A stretch of DNA of 64,000 nt from Kribbella sindirgiensis (GCF_004331435.1 NZ_SJKA01000011.1:62001-126000), one strand, 5' to 3'. Numbered from the stretch's first letter, positions 17,156 through 26,861 are shown. The notes: generated by a model from the sequence alone, not told the origin. A program made the numbers and translations.

Positions 17156-19486
17156 ATGACCTCCACCCTTAGCCGCCGCGGCCTGCTCGGTGCGGCGCTC
17201 GCGGCCGGTGTCGTCCTGGTCGCCGAAGCGACCCCGATCAAAGCCTTCGCCGCGGCCGGTGACGTGACACTGACGGCCGGCGGCATCAGCCTGCTGGCCG
17301 GCCCTGGCGGCCGGCTCGCGATCCGTGACGCTGGTGGCGTCACGCGGTCGGCCGGTTCGAAGTTCCAGGTCAAGGACAGCGTCGCCGGCGTCCTGACGTC
17401 CACCGGCGGCACGCCGACGCTGAGCGCGCTCGCGGACGGGACGCCGGCGATCCGGATGGACTACACCTTCGACGCCGCGGCCGGCTCGACGGTCGTCACC
17501 GGCTGGTTCAGCGTCAGTACGTCGCACGCCCGGCTGGAATGGCGGATCACCGGGCCGAACACGCTGATTCCGGACGGGTTCCTGTTCAGTCGCGCGATCC
17601 AGGCACCGACGGCGCCGGACGACTACATCGCGATCACCGAGTGGGTTCGCGACGCGGGCGGCGGGATCCCGTACGAGGACACCGTCGGCGTCGCGCACAC
17701 GTCGACGTGGAGTTCGAGCCTGCACGGCCTGTTCCTGCTGGACCGCTCCCGCCAGGCGTGGACGAACGCGACCTGGGTGCACTCACCCGGCGTAGCGGAT
17801 CCGGCCGGCGGCTGGACCAGCCGGGCGGACTTCTTCTTCTCCGAGACCCGCCCGTCGGCGACCGCCACGATCGGCCGCGGCCGTGAGCTCGGGATCGAGC
17901 TCACCACCAACAGCGACTTCAACCTGTACGAGTCGGTCGGTGCGCCGATGGCGCTCACCGCGCTGGTGGCCAACGGCGGCGCGGCCAAGTCGGTCGAGCT
18001 CGAACTGTGGATGCGCGGGTTCGACGGCGTACTCCTGGCGTCGACGACCGTGACGGGAAGTGTCGCCGCGGCCGGCACCTGGCAGCACACCTTCAACCTG
18101 AGCGCGCCCAGTGGGATCGCGCTGGCGGAGGTCGTGGTGCGATCGGGTGACGACGCGGCGTTCGCGCGGACCAACCTCGCCGTGCTGCCGACGTACGACT
18201 ATCAGGCCGGTGCGGAGAGCATGTTCGGGATCGCCAACTACCCGTGGCTCCAGCGGCCGAGCGCCGACGCCGTACTCGATCTCTGGCAGCGAGCCGGTAT
18301 CAACCTGGTCCGGATCGCGTACGACGGTGGGCCCGGGTTGCCACCGTCCGTGTTCGACGCGCGCGGGATGCGGCACAACATCGAACTGCAGCCGTCGTTG
18401 ACCGTGACCGACACCGAGGCGGCGGCCTGGGCCGCGGACAAGCTCGCGGTGGCGGCCGGTGCCGGTGCGGGGTACTTCGAGGTGGGCAACGAACTGAACC
18501 GGCCGTTCAACACCGGGGTCGCCGCACAGGCCTATCTGGACAAGGTGATGCGGCCGGTCTTCGACCGGCGGGCCGTCACCGGGGACACCGTGAAGCTGAT
18601 GAACAACGGACTGGCCGGGATGGACAAGCCGTGGGTCGAGAACTTCATCGCCGCGGGCGGATGGGACCTGATCGACGCCTTCGCCTACCACCCCGGTCGC
18701 GGCAACTTCACGCCCGACTACATTCCGCCGGGTGACGACTGGGGCACAGGTGCCGTGGGCACCTACTGGAACTTCTACGGCGGGCTGATGCAGCTCAAGG
18801 CGTTGATGGCGGAGCACGGTGCGAAGGAGATCTGGCTGACGGAGGCCTACGCGGCGACCAAGCCCAACAGTTGGTGGCACGACACCTATCGCCATGCCGC
18901 GGAGAACATCCTGCTGAGTTTGGCGCTGGCCAAGGCCGAGGGTATTCGGTGCGTCTGCTGGTACCAGTTCCACGACAGTGTGCTCGGGATGCCGCAGATC
19001 GCCGATCCGGACAATGTCGAGTACCACTTCGGCCTGATGAATCGCGATCTGAGCCCGAAGCCGTCGCTGCTCGCCTACGCGACGGCGGCCCGGGTGCTCG
19101 ACCAGGCGACCTTCCGCGGGAAGTTGACCTTTGCGGATCCGCTGACGTCCGGCTTGTGGTTCGACACCCCGGATGGGCCGGCGGTCGTGCTGTGGAATCG
19201 GGCCGACGGCTACATCCTGAACACGGCCGGCCAGCGCACCGATTGGCACTTCCCGGCGCCGGAGGTCTGGGTCGACCCGTGGCCGACCAAGACATCGCTC
19301 ACGGTGGCCGCGAGTTCCGCCGTACGTGAGCTGGACGCGATCGGGCAGGCGCGGACGCTGCCTGTGACCAACGGCAAGGCGACGCTGACGCTCGACGGCG
19401 CACCCCGTATCTACTACGGCCTGATCCCGCACACGAGCGGCACCGGCACTCACACCCTGGCCGGTTGCCGGCCCGGTCGCCGCTGA
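17156..19486 (+). CDS. Exported clan GH-A-like glycoside hydrolase
   Basis: 776 aa. Twin-arginine signal (SRRGLLGAAL, cleavage near residue 34), a beta-rich N-terminal domain to about residue 345, then a TIM-barrel-like region. Candidate acid/base Glu lies in YFEVGNELNRPF and the nucleophile Glu in IWLTEAYAA. WYQFHD and FAYHPGR are typical barrel strands. The C-terminal part is again beta-rich. The GH family cannot be named; GH39-like or an unassigned family are possible. It probably releases oligosaccharides taken up by the divergent ABC system under the same LacI control. Confidence 0.75.
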   Translation: MTSTLSRRGLLGAALAAGVVLVAEATPIKAFAAAGDVTLTAGGISLLAGPGGRLAIRDAGGVTRSAGSKFQVKDSVAGVLTSTGGTPTLSALADGTPAIRMDYTFDAAAGSTVVTGWFSVSTSHARLEWRITGPNTLIPDGFLFSRAIQAPTAPDDYIAITEWVRDAGGGIPYEDTVGVAHTSTWSSSLHGLFLLDRSRQAWTNATWVHSPGVADPAGGWTSRADFFFSETRPSATATIGRGRELGIELTTNSDFNLYESVGAPMALTALVANGGAAKSVELELWMRGFDGVLLASTTVTGSVAAAGTWQHTFNLSAPSGIALAEVVVRSGDDAAFARTNLAVLPTYDYQAGAESMFGIANYPWLQRPSADAVLDLWQRAGINLVRIAYDGGPGLPPSVFDARGMRHNIELQPSLTVTDTEAAAWAADKLAVAAGAGAGYFEVGNELNRPFNTGVAAQAYLDKVMRPVFDRRAVTGDTVKLMNNGLAGMDKPWVENFIAAGGWDLIDAFAYHPGRGNFTPDYIPPGDDWGTGAVGTYWNFYGGLMQLKALMAEHGAKEIWLTEAYAATKPNSWWHDTYRHAAENILLSLALAKAEGIRCVCWYQFHDSVLGMPQIADPDNVEYHFGLMNRDLSPKPSLLAYATAARVLDQATFRGKLTFADPLTSGLWFDTPDGPAVVLWNRADGYILNTAGQRTDWHFPAPEVWVDPWPTKTSLTVAASSAVRELDAIGQARTLPVTNGKATLTLDGAPRIYYGLIPHTSGTGTHTLAGCRPGRR

Positions 19487-19593
19487 CCCCGAGCGGCGGG
19501 TTGCGTGTGCCGACAGTTATCGTTTGCGTGCGCATTGTCATCAAGTCATAGGGTCGGCATCTCCCGCCGGAGCGGGCCCTTGGGGGTTTGCTC

Positions 19594-21138
19594 ATGAAGA
19601 AGGCCGTTCTGGCTGTTGTCACCGCTGCCGCTGTGGGTGCGGCGGCGCTGGTTCCCTCCGGTCCCGCAGTGCGGGCGGCGACCGGGGCCGCGACCGGCAG
19701 CGCACCGCGCGGGTTCGGGTCCGCGCTGTCGTCGGTGCAGCAGACGACGTGGCAGACGAACGCGAGTGTGAACACGCTCGCCGTCGCGGGGAACCTGGTG
19801 TTCGCGGGCGGTCTGTTCACCCGGGTCCGGCCGCCGGGGAAGGCCCGCGGGGTCGGGGACGTGGCGCGGAAGTACTTCGCGGTGTTCGACCGGACCACCG
19901 GCGTACCGACGCGGTTCGCGCCGCAGGTCAACGGCCCGGTGTGGAGCGTCGCGACCTCACCGGACGGCCGCCGGGTCGTGATCGGCGGCGACTTCACCGT
20001 CGTGGACGGGGTGCCGCGGTCGCGGGTGGCGATGTTCGATGTTGCCAGCGGCAAGCTGGTGGCCGGCTGGGACCCGGTGGTGAACTACCGGGTCGCGGCG
20101 CTGAAGATCTCCAGCGACACGGTCTACCTCGGCGGCTCGTTCGGATCCGTGGACAAGGTCGCCCGCAGCCGGGTCGCCGCGGTCAGCCTGAACAGCGGCG
20201 CACTGCAGGCGTGGAGCCCGAACGCGAACGACGACGTCCACGCGATCGAGCTGTCGACCGACGGCAAGCGTGCGTTCGTCGGCGGCGGCTTCACCCGGAT
20301 CGGCGGCCGCGACGTGCACGCGCTGGCGATGGTGAACGCCGCCACCGGCGCCGCGCGCCCGATGCCCGCCGCGGCCGCGATCCCGCCGAAGTCCGAGGAG
20401 TGCGACAGCCGGGTCAAGGACCTCGAAGTCCAAGGAAACAAGGTCTTCGCGTCCAACGCCGGGACGCACAGCGTGGGTTGCTACGACGGGGTGCTCGCCG
20501 CCGACGCGACGACCGGCAAGCTGCTCTGGCAGAGCAAGTGCCGCGGCGCGACCGAGGCGATCAAGGCGATCGGGAACTGGCTGTACAAGGGGTCGCACGC
20601 GCACGACTGCAGCGCGGACGGGGCGTTCCCGGACAAGACCGGGATGCATCACTTCCTCGTCTACAGCGCGATCACCGGGAAGCTCGGTCCGTGGTTCCCG
20701 AACGCGACGGCCGGTGGTACGACGCTCGTCGGTCCGCTCGCGTTCGCGTCCGGTGGCAACGACCTCTGGGCAGGCGGTGACTTCACCAAGGTGAACGGCG
20801 TACCGCAGGAGGGACTGACCCGGTTCACGAACACGCCGGGTGGTGCGGCGCCGGCGCGACCGGCCGCGCCCAAGGTCGCCAGTGCGCGGGTGAACAAGGT
20901 GACGATCGCCGTCCCGACTGTGCTCGACCGCGACAACCTCACGCTCACCTACCTGGTGTACCGCGGCAGCACGCGGATCGCGAGCTGGTCGCGGACGTCG
21001 AACTCCTGGACGAAGCCGACCGTCACCTCGATCACCGACTCCGGCCTGACCAGCGGCCGAAAGGTGTCGTACCACGTCGAGGTCAGCGACGGCCGCAACG
21101 TCCAGAAGAGCCCGTCGGTCGCGGTCCGCGTCCGCTGA
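19594..21138 (+). CDS. Secreted beta-propeller-like protein with C-terminal Fn3-like domain
   Basis: 514 aa. A Sec signal (KKAVLAVVTAAAVGAAALV) precedes repeated blades with a recurring G-G-x-F motif (FAGGLFTRV, IGGDFTVV, LGGSFGSV, VGGGFTRIGG, AGGDFTKVNG), as in delta-60-repeat propellers. The last about 90 residues look like one fibronectin-III domain (LTYLVYRGSTRI, KVSYHVEVSDG). Probably extracellular, role unknown. ATG at 19594 preferred over TTG at 19588 because GGGGG lies 7 nt upstream. Confidence 0.72.
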   Translation: MKKAVLAVVTAAAVGAAALVPSGPAVRAATGAATGSAPRGFGSALSSVQQTTWQTNASVNTLAVAGNLVFAGGLFTRVRPPGKARGVGDVARKYFAVFDRTTGVPTRFAPQVNGPVWSVATSPDGRRVVIGGDFTVVDGVPRSRVAMFDVASGKLVAGWDPVVNYRVAALKISSDTVYLGGSFGSVDKVARSRVAAVSLNSGALQAWSPNANDDVHAIELSTDGKRAFVGGGFTRIGGRDVHALAMVNAATGAARPMPAAAAIPPKSEECDSRVKDLEVQGNKVFASNAGTHSVGCYDGVLAADATTGKLLWQSKCRGATEAIKAIGNWLYKGSHAHDCSADGAFPDKTGMHHFLVYSAITGKLGPWFPNATAGGTTLVGPLAFASGGNDLWAGGDFTKVNGVPQEGLTRFTNTPGGAAPARPAAPKVASARVNKVTIAVPTVLDRDNLTLTYLVYRGSTRIASWSRTSNSWTKPTVTSITDSGLTSGRKVSYHVEVSDGRNVQKSPSVAVRVR

Positions 21139-21222
21139 CCTCACCAGCGGGCGCGCATCGGACCAGGGGCCGTCGGACTCCGGTCTGAGGTGGTGGTCCG
21201 TGGGCTCGGCTAGGTTCGACGT

Positions 21223-22323
21223 GTGGCGGACGAGTTCGGGTTGAGTCGGCGGCAGCTGATCGCCGTGGACTGCGTTGTGGCGGTCGGGTACGCCGTTCTT
21301 GTCCTGCTCACCTCGTCCAATGGACCCGCGCTCGTCGCGATCGGACTCGCGCTGCCGGTCGCGGTACGGCGGGTCTGGCCGGTTCCCGCGTTCGCCGTCG
21401 TGGGCGTGATGTCCGTGGTCGCCTTCGCCGTGGACGGGCTGCGCGATCCGCTGCTCGCCGCGGCGTACGTGCTGTACGTCGTCGCACTCACCCGGGAAAC
21501 GCACCGGCCGCTGTCCAGCCGCCGGCTGATCAGTCTCGCGGGGGCGGTCGGCTTCGTCGTTCTGCTCCTCGCCGTGGTCGCCGGCGCGCCGGCCGGTCAG
21601 TCCCGCGCCGCGATCGTGCTCACCGGGATCGCCGCGTTGTACGGCGCCTGGGTGCTGGGACAAGTCGTCCGGGACCGAAGGGCTGCCGCCGCACGCTCGG
21701 CTCAGCTGCTGGCCGAGCAGGCGGTGGCCGCGGAACGGCTGCGGATTGCCCGCGAACTGCACGACATCGTTGCCCACAGCATGGGATTGATCGCGGTCAA
21801 GGCCGGGGTCGCGAACCATGTCCTGCGGGTCCGTCCCGAGGAGGTGTCCGACGCGTTGTCGGTGATCGAGTCCACGAGTCGCGACGCACTGGTCGAGCTG
21901 CGGCACATGCTCGGGCTGTTGCGGACCTCCGACGAGCCCGCGGAGCTCGCGCCGCCCGCGGGTCTCGCCGCGCTGCCGGAGCTGGTCGCGCGCGTCGAGT
22001 CGACCGGCGTCGCAGTCGAGCTGCAGGTCGACGTACCCGAACCGCTTCCCGAGGCCGTCGCTCTCACGGTCCACCGGATCGTCCAGGAATGCCTGACGAA
22101 CATCACCAAACACTCCCGCGCCCGTTGTTGCCGCATCACGATCACCGGCGCCGCGAACGCCGTACAGCTCGAGGTCTATGACGATGGCGAAGGTGGTGCG
22201 GTCGTCGAAGGGCACGGCCTGATCGGGATCCGGGAGCGGGTCAGTGTGTACGGCGGTACGTACCGTGCCGGGCCGCGCGCGGGCGGTGGCTTCGAGGTCG
22301 TCGTACGGCTGCCGTATGAGTGA
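21223..22323 (+). CDS. Two-component sensor histidine kinase (HisKA_3)
   Basis: 366 aa. Five or six N-terminal TM helices form the sensor, then a dimerisation/phosphoacceptor segment ERLRIARELHDIVAHSMG (His acceptor) and an HATPase_c domain with N-box QECLTNITKHS and G-box GHGLIGIRERV. It phosphorylates the response regulator encoded by the overlapping next gene. GTG start sits 6 nt after TAGGTT (21211-21216), a leaderless -10. Confidence 0.92.
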   Translation: MADEFGLSRRQLIAVDCVVAVGYAVLVLLTSSNGPALVAIGLALPVAVRRVWPVPAFAVVGVMSVVAFAVDGLRDPLLAAAYVLYVVALTRETHRPLSSRRLISLAGAVGFVVLLLAVVAGAPAGQSRAAIVLTGIAALYGAWVLGQVVRDRRAAAARSAQLLAEQAVAAERLRIARELHDIVAHSMGLIAVKAGVANHVLRVRPEEVSDALSVIESTSRDALVELRHMLGLLRTSDEPAELAPPAGLAALPELVARVESTGVAVELQVDVPEPLPEAVALTVHRIVQECLTNITKHSRARCCRITITGAANAVQLEVYDDGEGGAVVEGHGLIGIRERVSVYGGTYRAGPRAGGGFEVVVRLPYE

Positions 22324-22987
22324 GATCCGGGTCCTGGTCGCCGACGACCAGGCGCTGCTGCGCGGGAGCTTCCGGGTGCTGATCGACACCACGCCCGGGC
22401 TGACGACGGTCGGCGAGGCGGCGGACGGGATCGAGGCGGTCGAACTCGCGCGGCGCGAGCGGCCGGACGTCGTACTGATGGACGTCCGGATGCCCAGGCT
22501 GGACGGGATCGAGGCGACCCGGCGGATCTGCTCCGCGCCGGAGACAGCCGCCACGAAGGTGCTGATCCTGACGATGTTCGACCTCGACGACGCCGTGTAC
22601 GCCGGTCTGCGGGCCGGGGCGAGCGGGTTCCTGCTGAAGGACGTCCCGCCCGTGGAGTTGCTGCAGGCAATCAACGTCGTCGCGGCCGGCGAGGGGCTGC
22701 TGGCGCCCTCGATCACGCGCCGGCTGATCGCCGAGTTCGCACGGCTGGCCGAGCCAGGGCAGGGCCCGCTCACCGGTCTCGACGGCGTGACCGAGCGGGA
22801 ACGGGAGGTACTGTCGCTGATCGCGCGCGGACTGTCGAACGAGGAGATCTGCGACCACCTGCACGTCGGTCGCGGCACCTTGAAGACCCATATCGGCCAC
22901 CTACTCGCCAAGCTGCACGCCCGCGACCGGGCCCAGCTCGTGATCGCCGCATACGAGTCCGGCCTGGTGCAGCCGCGCCGGCGCTGA
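22316..22987 (+). CDS. NarL/LuxR-type response regulator
   Basis: 223 aa. Receiver domain with acidic pair DDQ near residue 10, phospho-Asp in VVLMDVRMPRLDG and the conserved Lys in FLLKDVPP. The C-terminal LuxR HTH is LTEREREVL-like: VTEREREVLSLIARGLSNEE. Overlaps the kinase gene by 8 bp. The signal and targets are unknown; nothing nearby is an obvious target. Confidence 0.93.
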   Translation: MSEIRVLVADDQALLRGSFRVLIDTTPGLTTVGEAADGIEAVELARRERPDVVLMDVRMPRLDGIEATRRICSAPETAATKVLILTMFDLDDAVYAGLRAGASGFLLKDVPPVELLQAINVVAAGEGLLAPSITRRLIAEFARLAEPGQGPLTGLDGVTEREREVLSLIARGLSNEEICDHLHVGRGTLKTHIGHLLAKLHARDRAQLVIAAYESGLVQPRRR

Positions 22988-22992
22988 GCATC

Positions 22993-23013
22993 GCCGACCG
23001 CCGCATGGTCGGC
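22993..23013. terminator. Hairpin between convergent genes
   Basis: GCCGACC-GCCGCAT-GGTCGGC, a 7-bp stem 6 nt after the response-regulator stop. A second small hairpin (GGTGA...TCACC) follows at 23024-23038. Probable terminator for the two-component operon and possibly for the opposing DUF218 gene. Confidence 0.5.
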
Positions 23014-23054
23014 CGGCCCGGCAGGTGAGCGGTTCACCAGAGGGCAGGCGAGGT

Positions 23055-24053
23055 TCAGAAGTACGGCAGGATCGTGATGAGGGCGATCAGGAGGCAGATG
23101 GCGCCGTTGATGTAGGGGTGGCCGGCCAGGATTGCGACGAACTCGCGGATTGTTGCCGTCGGCCAGTAGTACGCCGCGGTCGGGGAGCCGACCACCTGGC
23201 CGTTGACCTTGGCCTTGCGGGCGGTGAGCGCGGCGCGGAAGGCGTGGAAGTTGTTCGTGACGATCAGGCAGCGGTACTGCGGTCGCAGCTCGACCATCAG
23301 GTCCCGGCTGAACGTCAGGTTCTCCCAGGTGGTCGTCGACCTGTCCTCGCGGAGGATCTGGTCGTCGGGGACGCCGTGGTCGACCAGGTACGCCGCCATC
23401 GCGTGCGACTCGGGCAAGTCCTCACCCGGACCCTGGCCGCCCGATGTCACGAGCAGCGGCGAGCGGCCCTTGCGGAGCGCGCGCTCGTACACCTGCTGCG
23501 CGCGGTCCAGCCGACTCGCCAGCAGCGGCGTGACCCGCGAGCCCATCAGGCCCGAGCCCAGGACGACGACGAAGTCCACCTTCCGCGACGAGCGGACCCG
23601 GCTGTAGAAGAACGCGTACACCAGGAAGCAGAGGAACAGGAACGAGATGTAGGTCAGTACGCCGAGCAGGACCGACCGTACGACGGCCAGCGGTTCCCAG
23701 CCGATCTTCTGCACCAGCACGCTGAAGATCACGAAGCCGATGATCCCGAGGCCGACCAGCAGCGACAGCAGGTTGGACAGCCGGCGGCGCTCCCGGCGCA
23801 GCATCGTGACACCGTTGATCACCAGGAACACCGCGAGCACCGCGATCGTCAACGGGATCGCGACCACGATCGCCCACACCATCGCGACCGCCACGGGTTT
23901 ACTCACCGTCTCGACCGCGAAGATCACGCCGAGGCCGGCGAACATCAGCGTGAGGACCAGGAAGATCCCGTTCTTGAACAGCCGCCGGTCGCGCAGGAAG
24001 CTGACGCCGAAGACGAGGAACCAGAACCCGGCGATACCGAAACAGATGACCAT
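23055..24053 (-). CDS. Membrane protein with DUF218 (YdcF/SanA-like) domain
   Basis: 332 aa. Five or so TM helices in the first 150 residues, then a DUF218 domain with VVLGSGLMGSRVTPLLASRL, VTSGGQGPGEDLPESHAMA, STTTWENLTFS and NNFHAFRA, and a final hydrophobic segment. DUF218 proteins are linked to envelope or vancomycin-tolerance functions; the reaction is not established. The ATG lies at the foot of a strong hairpin that could hide the start site. Confidence 0.82.
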   Translation of the reverse strand: MVICFGIAGFWFLVFGVSFLRDRRLFKNGIFLVLTLMFAGLGVIFAVETVSKPVAVAMVWAIVVAIPLTIAVLAVFLVINGVTMLRRERRRLSNLLSLLVGLGIIGFVIFSVLVQKIGWEPLAVVRSVLLGVLTYISFLFLCFLVYAFFYSRVRSSRKVDFVVVLGSGLMGSRVTPLLASRLDRAQQVYERALRKGRSPLLVTSGGQGPGEDLPESHAMAAYLVDHGVPDDQILREDRSTTTWENLTFSRDLMVELRPQYRCLIVTNNFHAFRAALTARKAKVNGQVVGSPTAAYYWPTATIREFVAILAGHPYINGAICLLIALITILPYF

Positions 24054-24087
24054 CGGGCGCCATCAAACCATCTGATGACGCCCGATG
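24051..24087 (-). promoter_or_regulatory. Hairpin that includes the DUF218 start codon
   Basis: A 15-bp stem (24051-24065 with 24073-24087, one G-U pair in RNA) and a 7-nt loop. On the mRNA strand the final ATG of the 3' arm is the DUF218 start codon. It may terminate the upstream secreted-protein transcript, control DUF218 translation, or both. Confidence 0.55.
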
Positions 24088-24112
24088 CCGTCACGACAGG
24101 CTGGTCAGCCGC

Positions 24113-25126
24113 TCACAAGAGGCTGGTCAGCGACGAGATCTTCGCCCGGTGCAGGTTCTTGATCACGTTCTTCGTCCTCGGGTCGGAGCGGTACTTGTAG
24201 GCACCGGACTCGAAGGCCAGGTACGCGTACCCGCCGAAGTCGGTGATCCCCTCGGACATGCTCGGCGCCCGGAAGCACGTCAGCTTGGCCTTGTCGAGAT
24301 CACGCTGCCCGCGGCGTACGACGTACAGGTTGCTCAGGTACTTGCGGCCCGAGGACGTGCTGTAGATGAAGTGGTTCTTCGTCACCAGCAGGCCCTGGGT
24401 CTTGGCCGGGATCTCCCACGCCTTCTTGATCGTGGTGAGCGAGCCGTTGGGTTTGATCTTGTACTGGTACATCTTGCCGCGGCCCTTGGGGTTGAACCGG
24501 CCCGCGAACAACGAGTCGCCGTAGCTGGTGACGAACGACGCCCAGTAGACCTTCCGTTCGGAACCGGTCGCCTTCACGTACGGCGTACCGGACTTCTTCA
24601 TCGCCTTGGCCAGCGTGGACAGTTTGTACTTGCGGATCCCGTGCGTGCTGCCCTGGACGAAGGCCCACCCGTACGCGGTGGTGATTCCGCCCGCGTGCGT
24701 CGACGCGATCGAGACGTCGCCGACGACCTTGTTGGTCGCCGGGTCGATACCGACGATGAGCGAGCGCTTGCCCGGGTGGTACATGGCCACCAGCAGCAGG
24801 TTCTTCGACCCGGACCAGTTCCACCAGGTACCGACGCCCTGCGGGATGCAGGACCCCAGCTTGGGCAGCGCGGCGCTCTTCCGGAACCGCTTGTCGTACT
24901 TCTTCGATGCCGACGGCGGGTCGTAGAACGGCTTGCCGCCGGGCTTGGGGTCACACTTGATCTTCCGCGTCGCCGACGCTGTTGCAGCGGCACTGTCCGC
25001 GGAGGTGGTTGCGCCCTGGGCGGGCACCGTACCCGCGACCGCGAGAGTGACCGCGGTTCCAGTGGCCAGGACGCCGGCCGGACCGGGCGCGACGGCGCCC
25101 CATCGGCGTGGTGTTATGCGCGACAT
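24113..25126 (-). CDS. Secreted protein of unknown function
   Basis: 337 aa with an N-terminal signal (about residues 1-40, VTLAVAGTVPAQGA). The mature part is rich in Lys and aromatic residues, with strand-like repeats (VVGDVSIASTHAGGITTAYGWAFV, ASFVTSYGDSLFAGRFN, key motifs only) that suggest a propeller. Two or three Cys may form disulfides. No family recognised; similar proteins are common exported proteins in actinobacteria. Divergent from the alditol oxidase gene by about 150 bp. Confidence 0.65.
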   Translation of the reverse strand: MSRITPRRWGAVAPGPAGVLATGTAVTLAVAGTVPAQGATTSADSAAATASATRKIKCDPKPGGKPFYDPPSASKKYDKRFRKSAALPKLGSCIPQGVGTWWNWSGSKNLLLVAMYHPGKRSLIVGIDPATNKVVGDVSIASTHAGGITTAYGWAFVQGSTHGIRKYKLSTLAKAMKKSGTPYVKATGSERKVYWASFVTSYGDSLFAGRFNPKGRGKMYQYKIKPNGSLTTIKKAWEIPAKTQGLLVTKNHFIYSTSSGRKYLSNLYVVRRGQRDLDKAKLTCFRAPSMSEGITDFGGYAYLAFESGAYKYRSDPRTKNVIKNLHRAKISSLTSLL

Positions 25127-25280
25127 AGCTTCCTCTCAGTCGAGATTTCGCTGTCGTTGCCACGCTAACGCGGGCCACCGGAGCAGCCCGGAACCGGGGG
25201 TGGAGCGCGAAACTTTTCGTTGTTTTCCAAGGGTCAAGACCCCTGGAGGCCGACGGCAGGTGGTGTGCGAGAGTCCTGTC

Positions 25281-26513
25281 ATGACGCTGACCAACTGGGC
25301 GGGAAACATCAGCTTCGCGAGCGCGCTGCAGCGGCCGCGGTCGATCGCCGAACTGCAGGACCTCGTCGGCCGGTCGGAGAAGGTGCGGGTGCTCGGCACT
25401 GGACACTCGTTCAACCGGATCGCGGACAGCGCCGGCACTCTGGTCAGCGTCGCCGACCTGCCCTCGGTGATCGAGATCGGCGAGCGTGGCGTCACGGTTT
25501 CGGCCGGGCTGCGGTACGGCGAGATCACGGCCGCGCTGCAGGCTCAGGGGCTGGCGTTGCACAACCTCGGCTCGCTGCCGCACATCTCGGTGGCCGGCGC
25601 GTGCTCGACCGGGACGCACGGTTCCGGCGACGCCAACGGGCCGCTCGCGGACGCGGTCAACGCGATCACGTTCGTGGACGCGTCCGGTGAGCTCGTCACG
25701 TTGACCCGGGACGACGAGGACTTCGCCGGGTCGGTCATCTCGCTCGGTGCGCTCGGCGTGACCGTCAGCCTGACGCTCGACGTACAACCGACGTACCAGA
25801 TCAGCCAGGTGGTGTACGACGGGCTGCCGGTGGAGCGGCTCGGGACGGACTTCGCCGAGGTGATGGGCAGCGCGTACAGCGTGAGCGCGTTCACCGACTG
25901 GGTGGATCCGGACGTGATGGTGTGGCGTAAGCGGCGGGAGCTGAGTGCGCCTTCGGCCGAGTGGCTGGGGGCGCGGCTCGCGGACGGGCCGCGGCACCCG
26001 ATCAAGGTGATGCCGGCCGACTACGCGACCCAGCAGGGCGGGGTAGCTGGGCCGTGGAACGAGCGGCTGCCGCACTTCCGGCTCGAGTTCACGCCGAGCA
26101 ACGGGGACGAGCTGCAGTCGGAGTACTTCGTACCGCGTGCGCGGGCGGCCGAGGCGTTCGACGTACTGCGGGCCTTGGGCAACCAGTTCGCACCGATGAT
26201 CCAGGTGTCGGAGGTCCGGACGATCGCCGCCGACGACCTGTGGCTCAGCCCGAGCCAGGGCCGGGACACCGTCGCCCTGCACTTCACCTGGATCCAGGAC
26301 GAGACAGTGGTCCGTCCCGTGGTCGCCGCCCTGGAGAACGCGCTCGCACCGCTCGACGCGCGACCCCACTGGGGCAAGGTCTTCGAAGCCGACGCCACCA
26401 CCCTCGCCGAACGCTACCCACGCGTCCCGGACTTCATCACCCTCGCGTCGAAGTTCGACCCCACAGGCAAGTTCCGCAACCCGTACCTGGACACCTACCT
26501 CCCAACCTCCTGA
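25281..26513 (+). CDS. aldO: Alditol (xylitol) oxidase, AldO-like
   Basis: 410 aa, close to AldO of Streptomyces coelicolor in length. NWAGN at the N-terminus, VLGTGHSFN with the His (residue 42) that carries FAD covalently, SLPHISVAGACSTGTHGSG, ERLPHFRLEFTPSNGDE and the C-terminal RPHWGKVF all fit the family. The enzyme oxidises terminal hydroxyls of xylitol or sorbitol using O2 and makes H2O2. GAGAGT 6 nt before the ATG suggests a leaderless start. A distant paralogue is encoded at 61.4 kb. Confidence 0.85.
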   Translation: MTLTNWAGNISFASALQRPRSIAELQDLVGRSEKVRVLGTGHSFNRIADSAGTLVSVADLPSVIEIGERGVTVSAGLRYGEITAALQAQGLALHNLGSLPHISVAGACSTGTHGSGDANGPLADAVNAITFVDASGELVTLTRDDEDFAGSVISLGALGVTVSLTLDVQPTYQISQVVYDGLPVERLGTDFAEVMGSAYSVSAFTDWVDPDVMVWRKRRELSAPSAEWLGARLADGPRHPIKVMPADYATQQGGVAGPWNERLPHFRLEFTPSNGDELQSEYFVPRARAAEAFDVLRALGNQFAPMIQVSEVRTIAADDLWLSPSQGRDTVALHFTWIQDETVVRPVVAALENALAPLDARPHWGKVFEADATTLAERYPRVPDFITLASKFDPTGKFRNPYLDTYLPTS

Positions 26514-26527
26514 CGCGAGGCGGATAA

Positions 26528-26678
26528 CCCCGGCAACCGGCTGACCGCGCTCACGGGTAGCCACAGTCCGCCGAAACGGCAGCTCGACAGTACGTATACG
26601 TCTACTACCTGCCTCTTCGCGCCGGGCGGGAGGCGGGATCGCCGGACAGTGGACGTATACGTACTGTCGACCTGCACA
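26528..26678. repeat. Dispersed palindromic repeat, copy A
   Basis: About 150 bp, also present at 44117-44266. The first 35 nt are identical in both copies; the middle is partly diverged. A 21-bp inverted repeat with one mismatch (26585-26605 with 26649-26669) has the self-palindrome ACGTATACGT in each arm. Lies between convergent genes (aldO and marR), in a 348-bp gap without a gene. Further small hairpins at 26800-26834 and 26819-26845 may terminate transcription. Confidence 0.8.
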
Positions 26679-26861
26679 ACCCGCAGCAAGCCCACCCCGG
26701 CAGCACCACGCCCAATACCCGGAGCCGGCCGATCGGGGACGTCGGCTGGTTACTTCAGATGGGTAGCAGTCCCCAGTTCCCAGACCTGGCCATCCTCGCC
26801 CCACACATCCAATACAAGAGCCGCCATGTGTGGGAGTCGGCGGCTGTGGTGCGGCGGTGGG

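Noticed and set aside
19957-23037. A 1026-codon open frame on the minus strand
   Set aside because: It runs antisense through three well-supported genes, has Arg/Pro-rich composition and no family motifs. Long antisense frames are expected at this G+C content.
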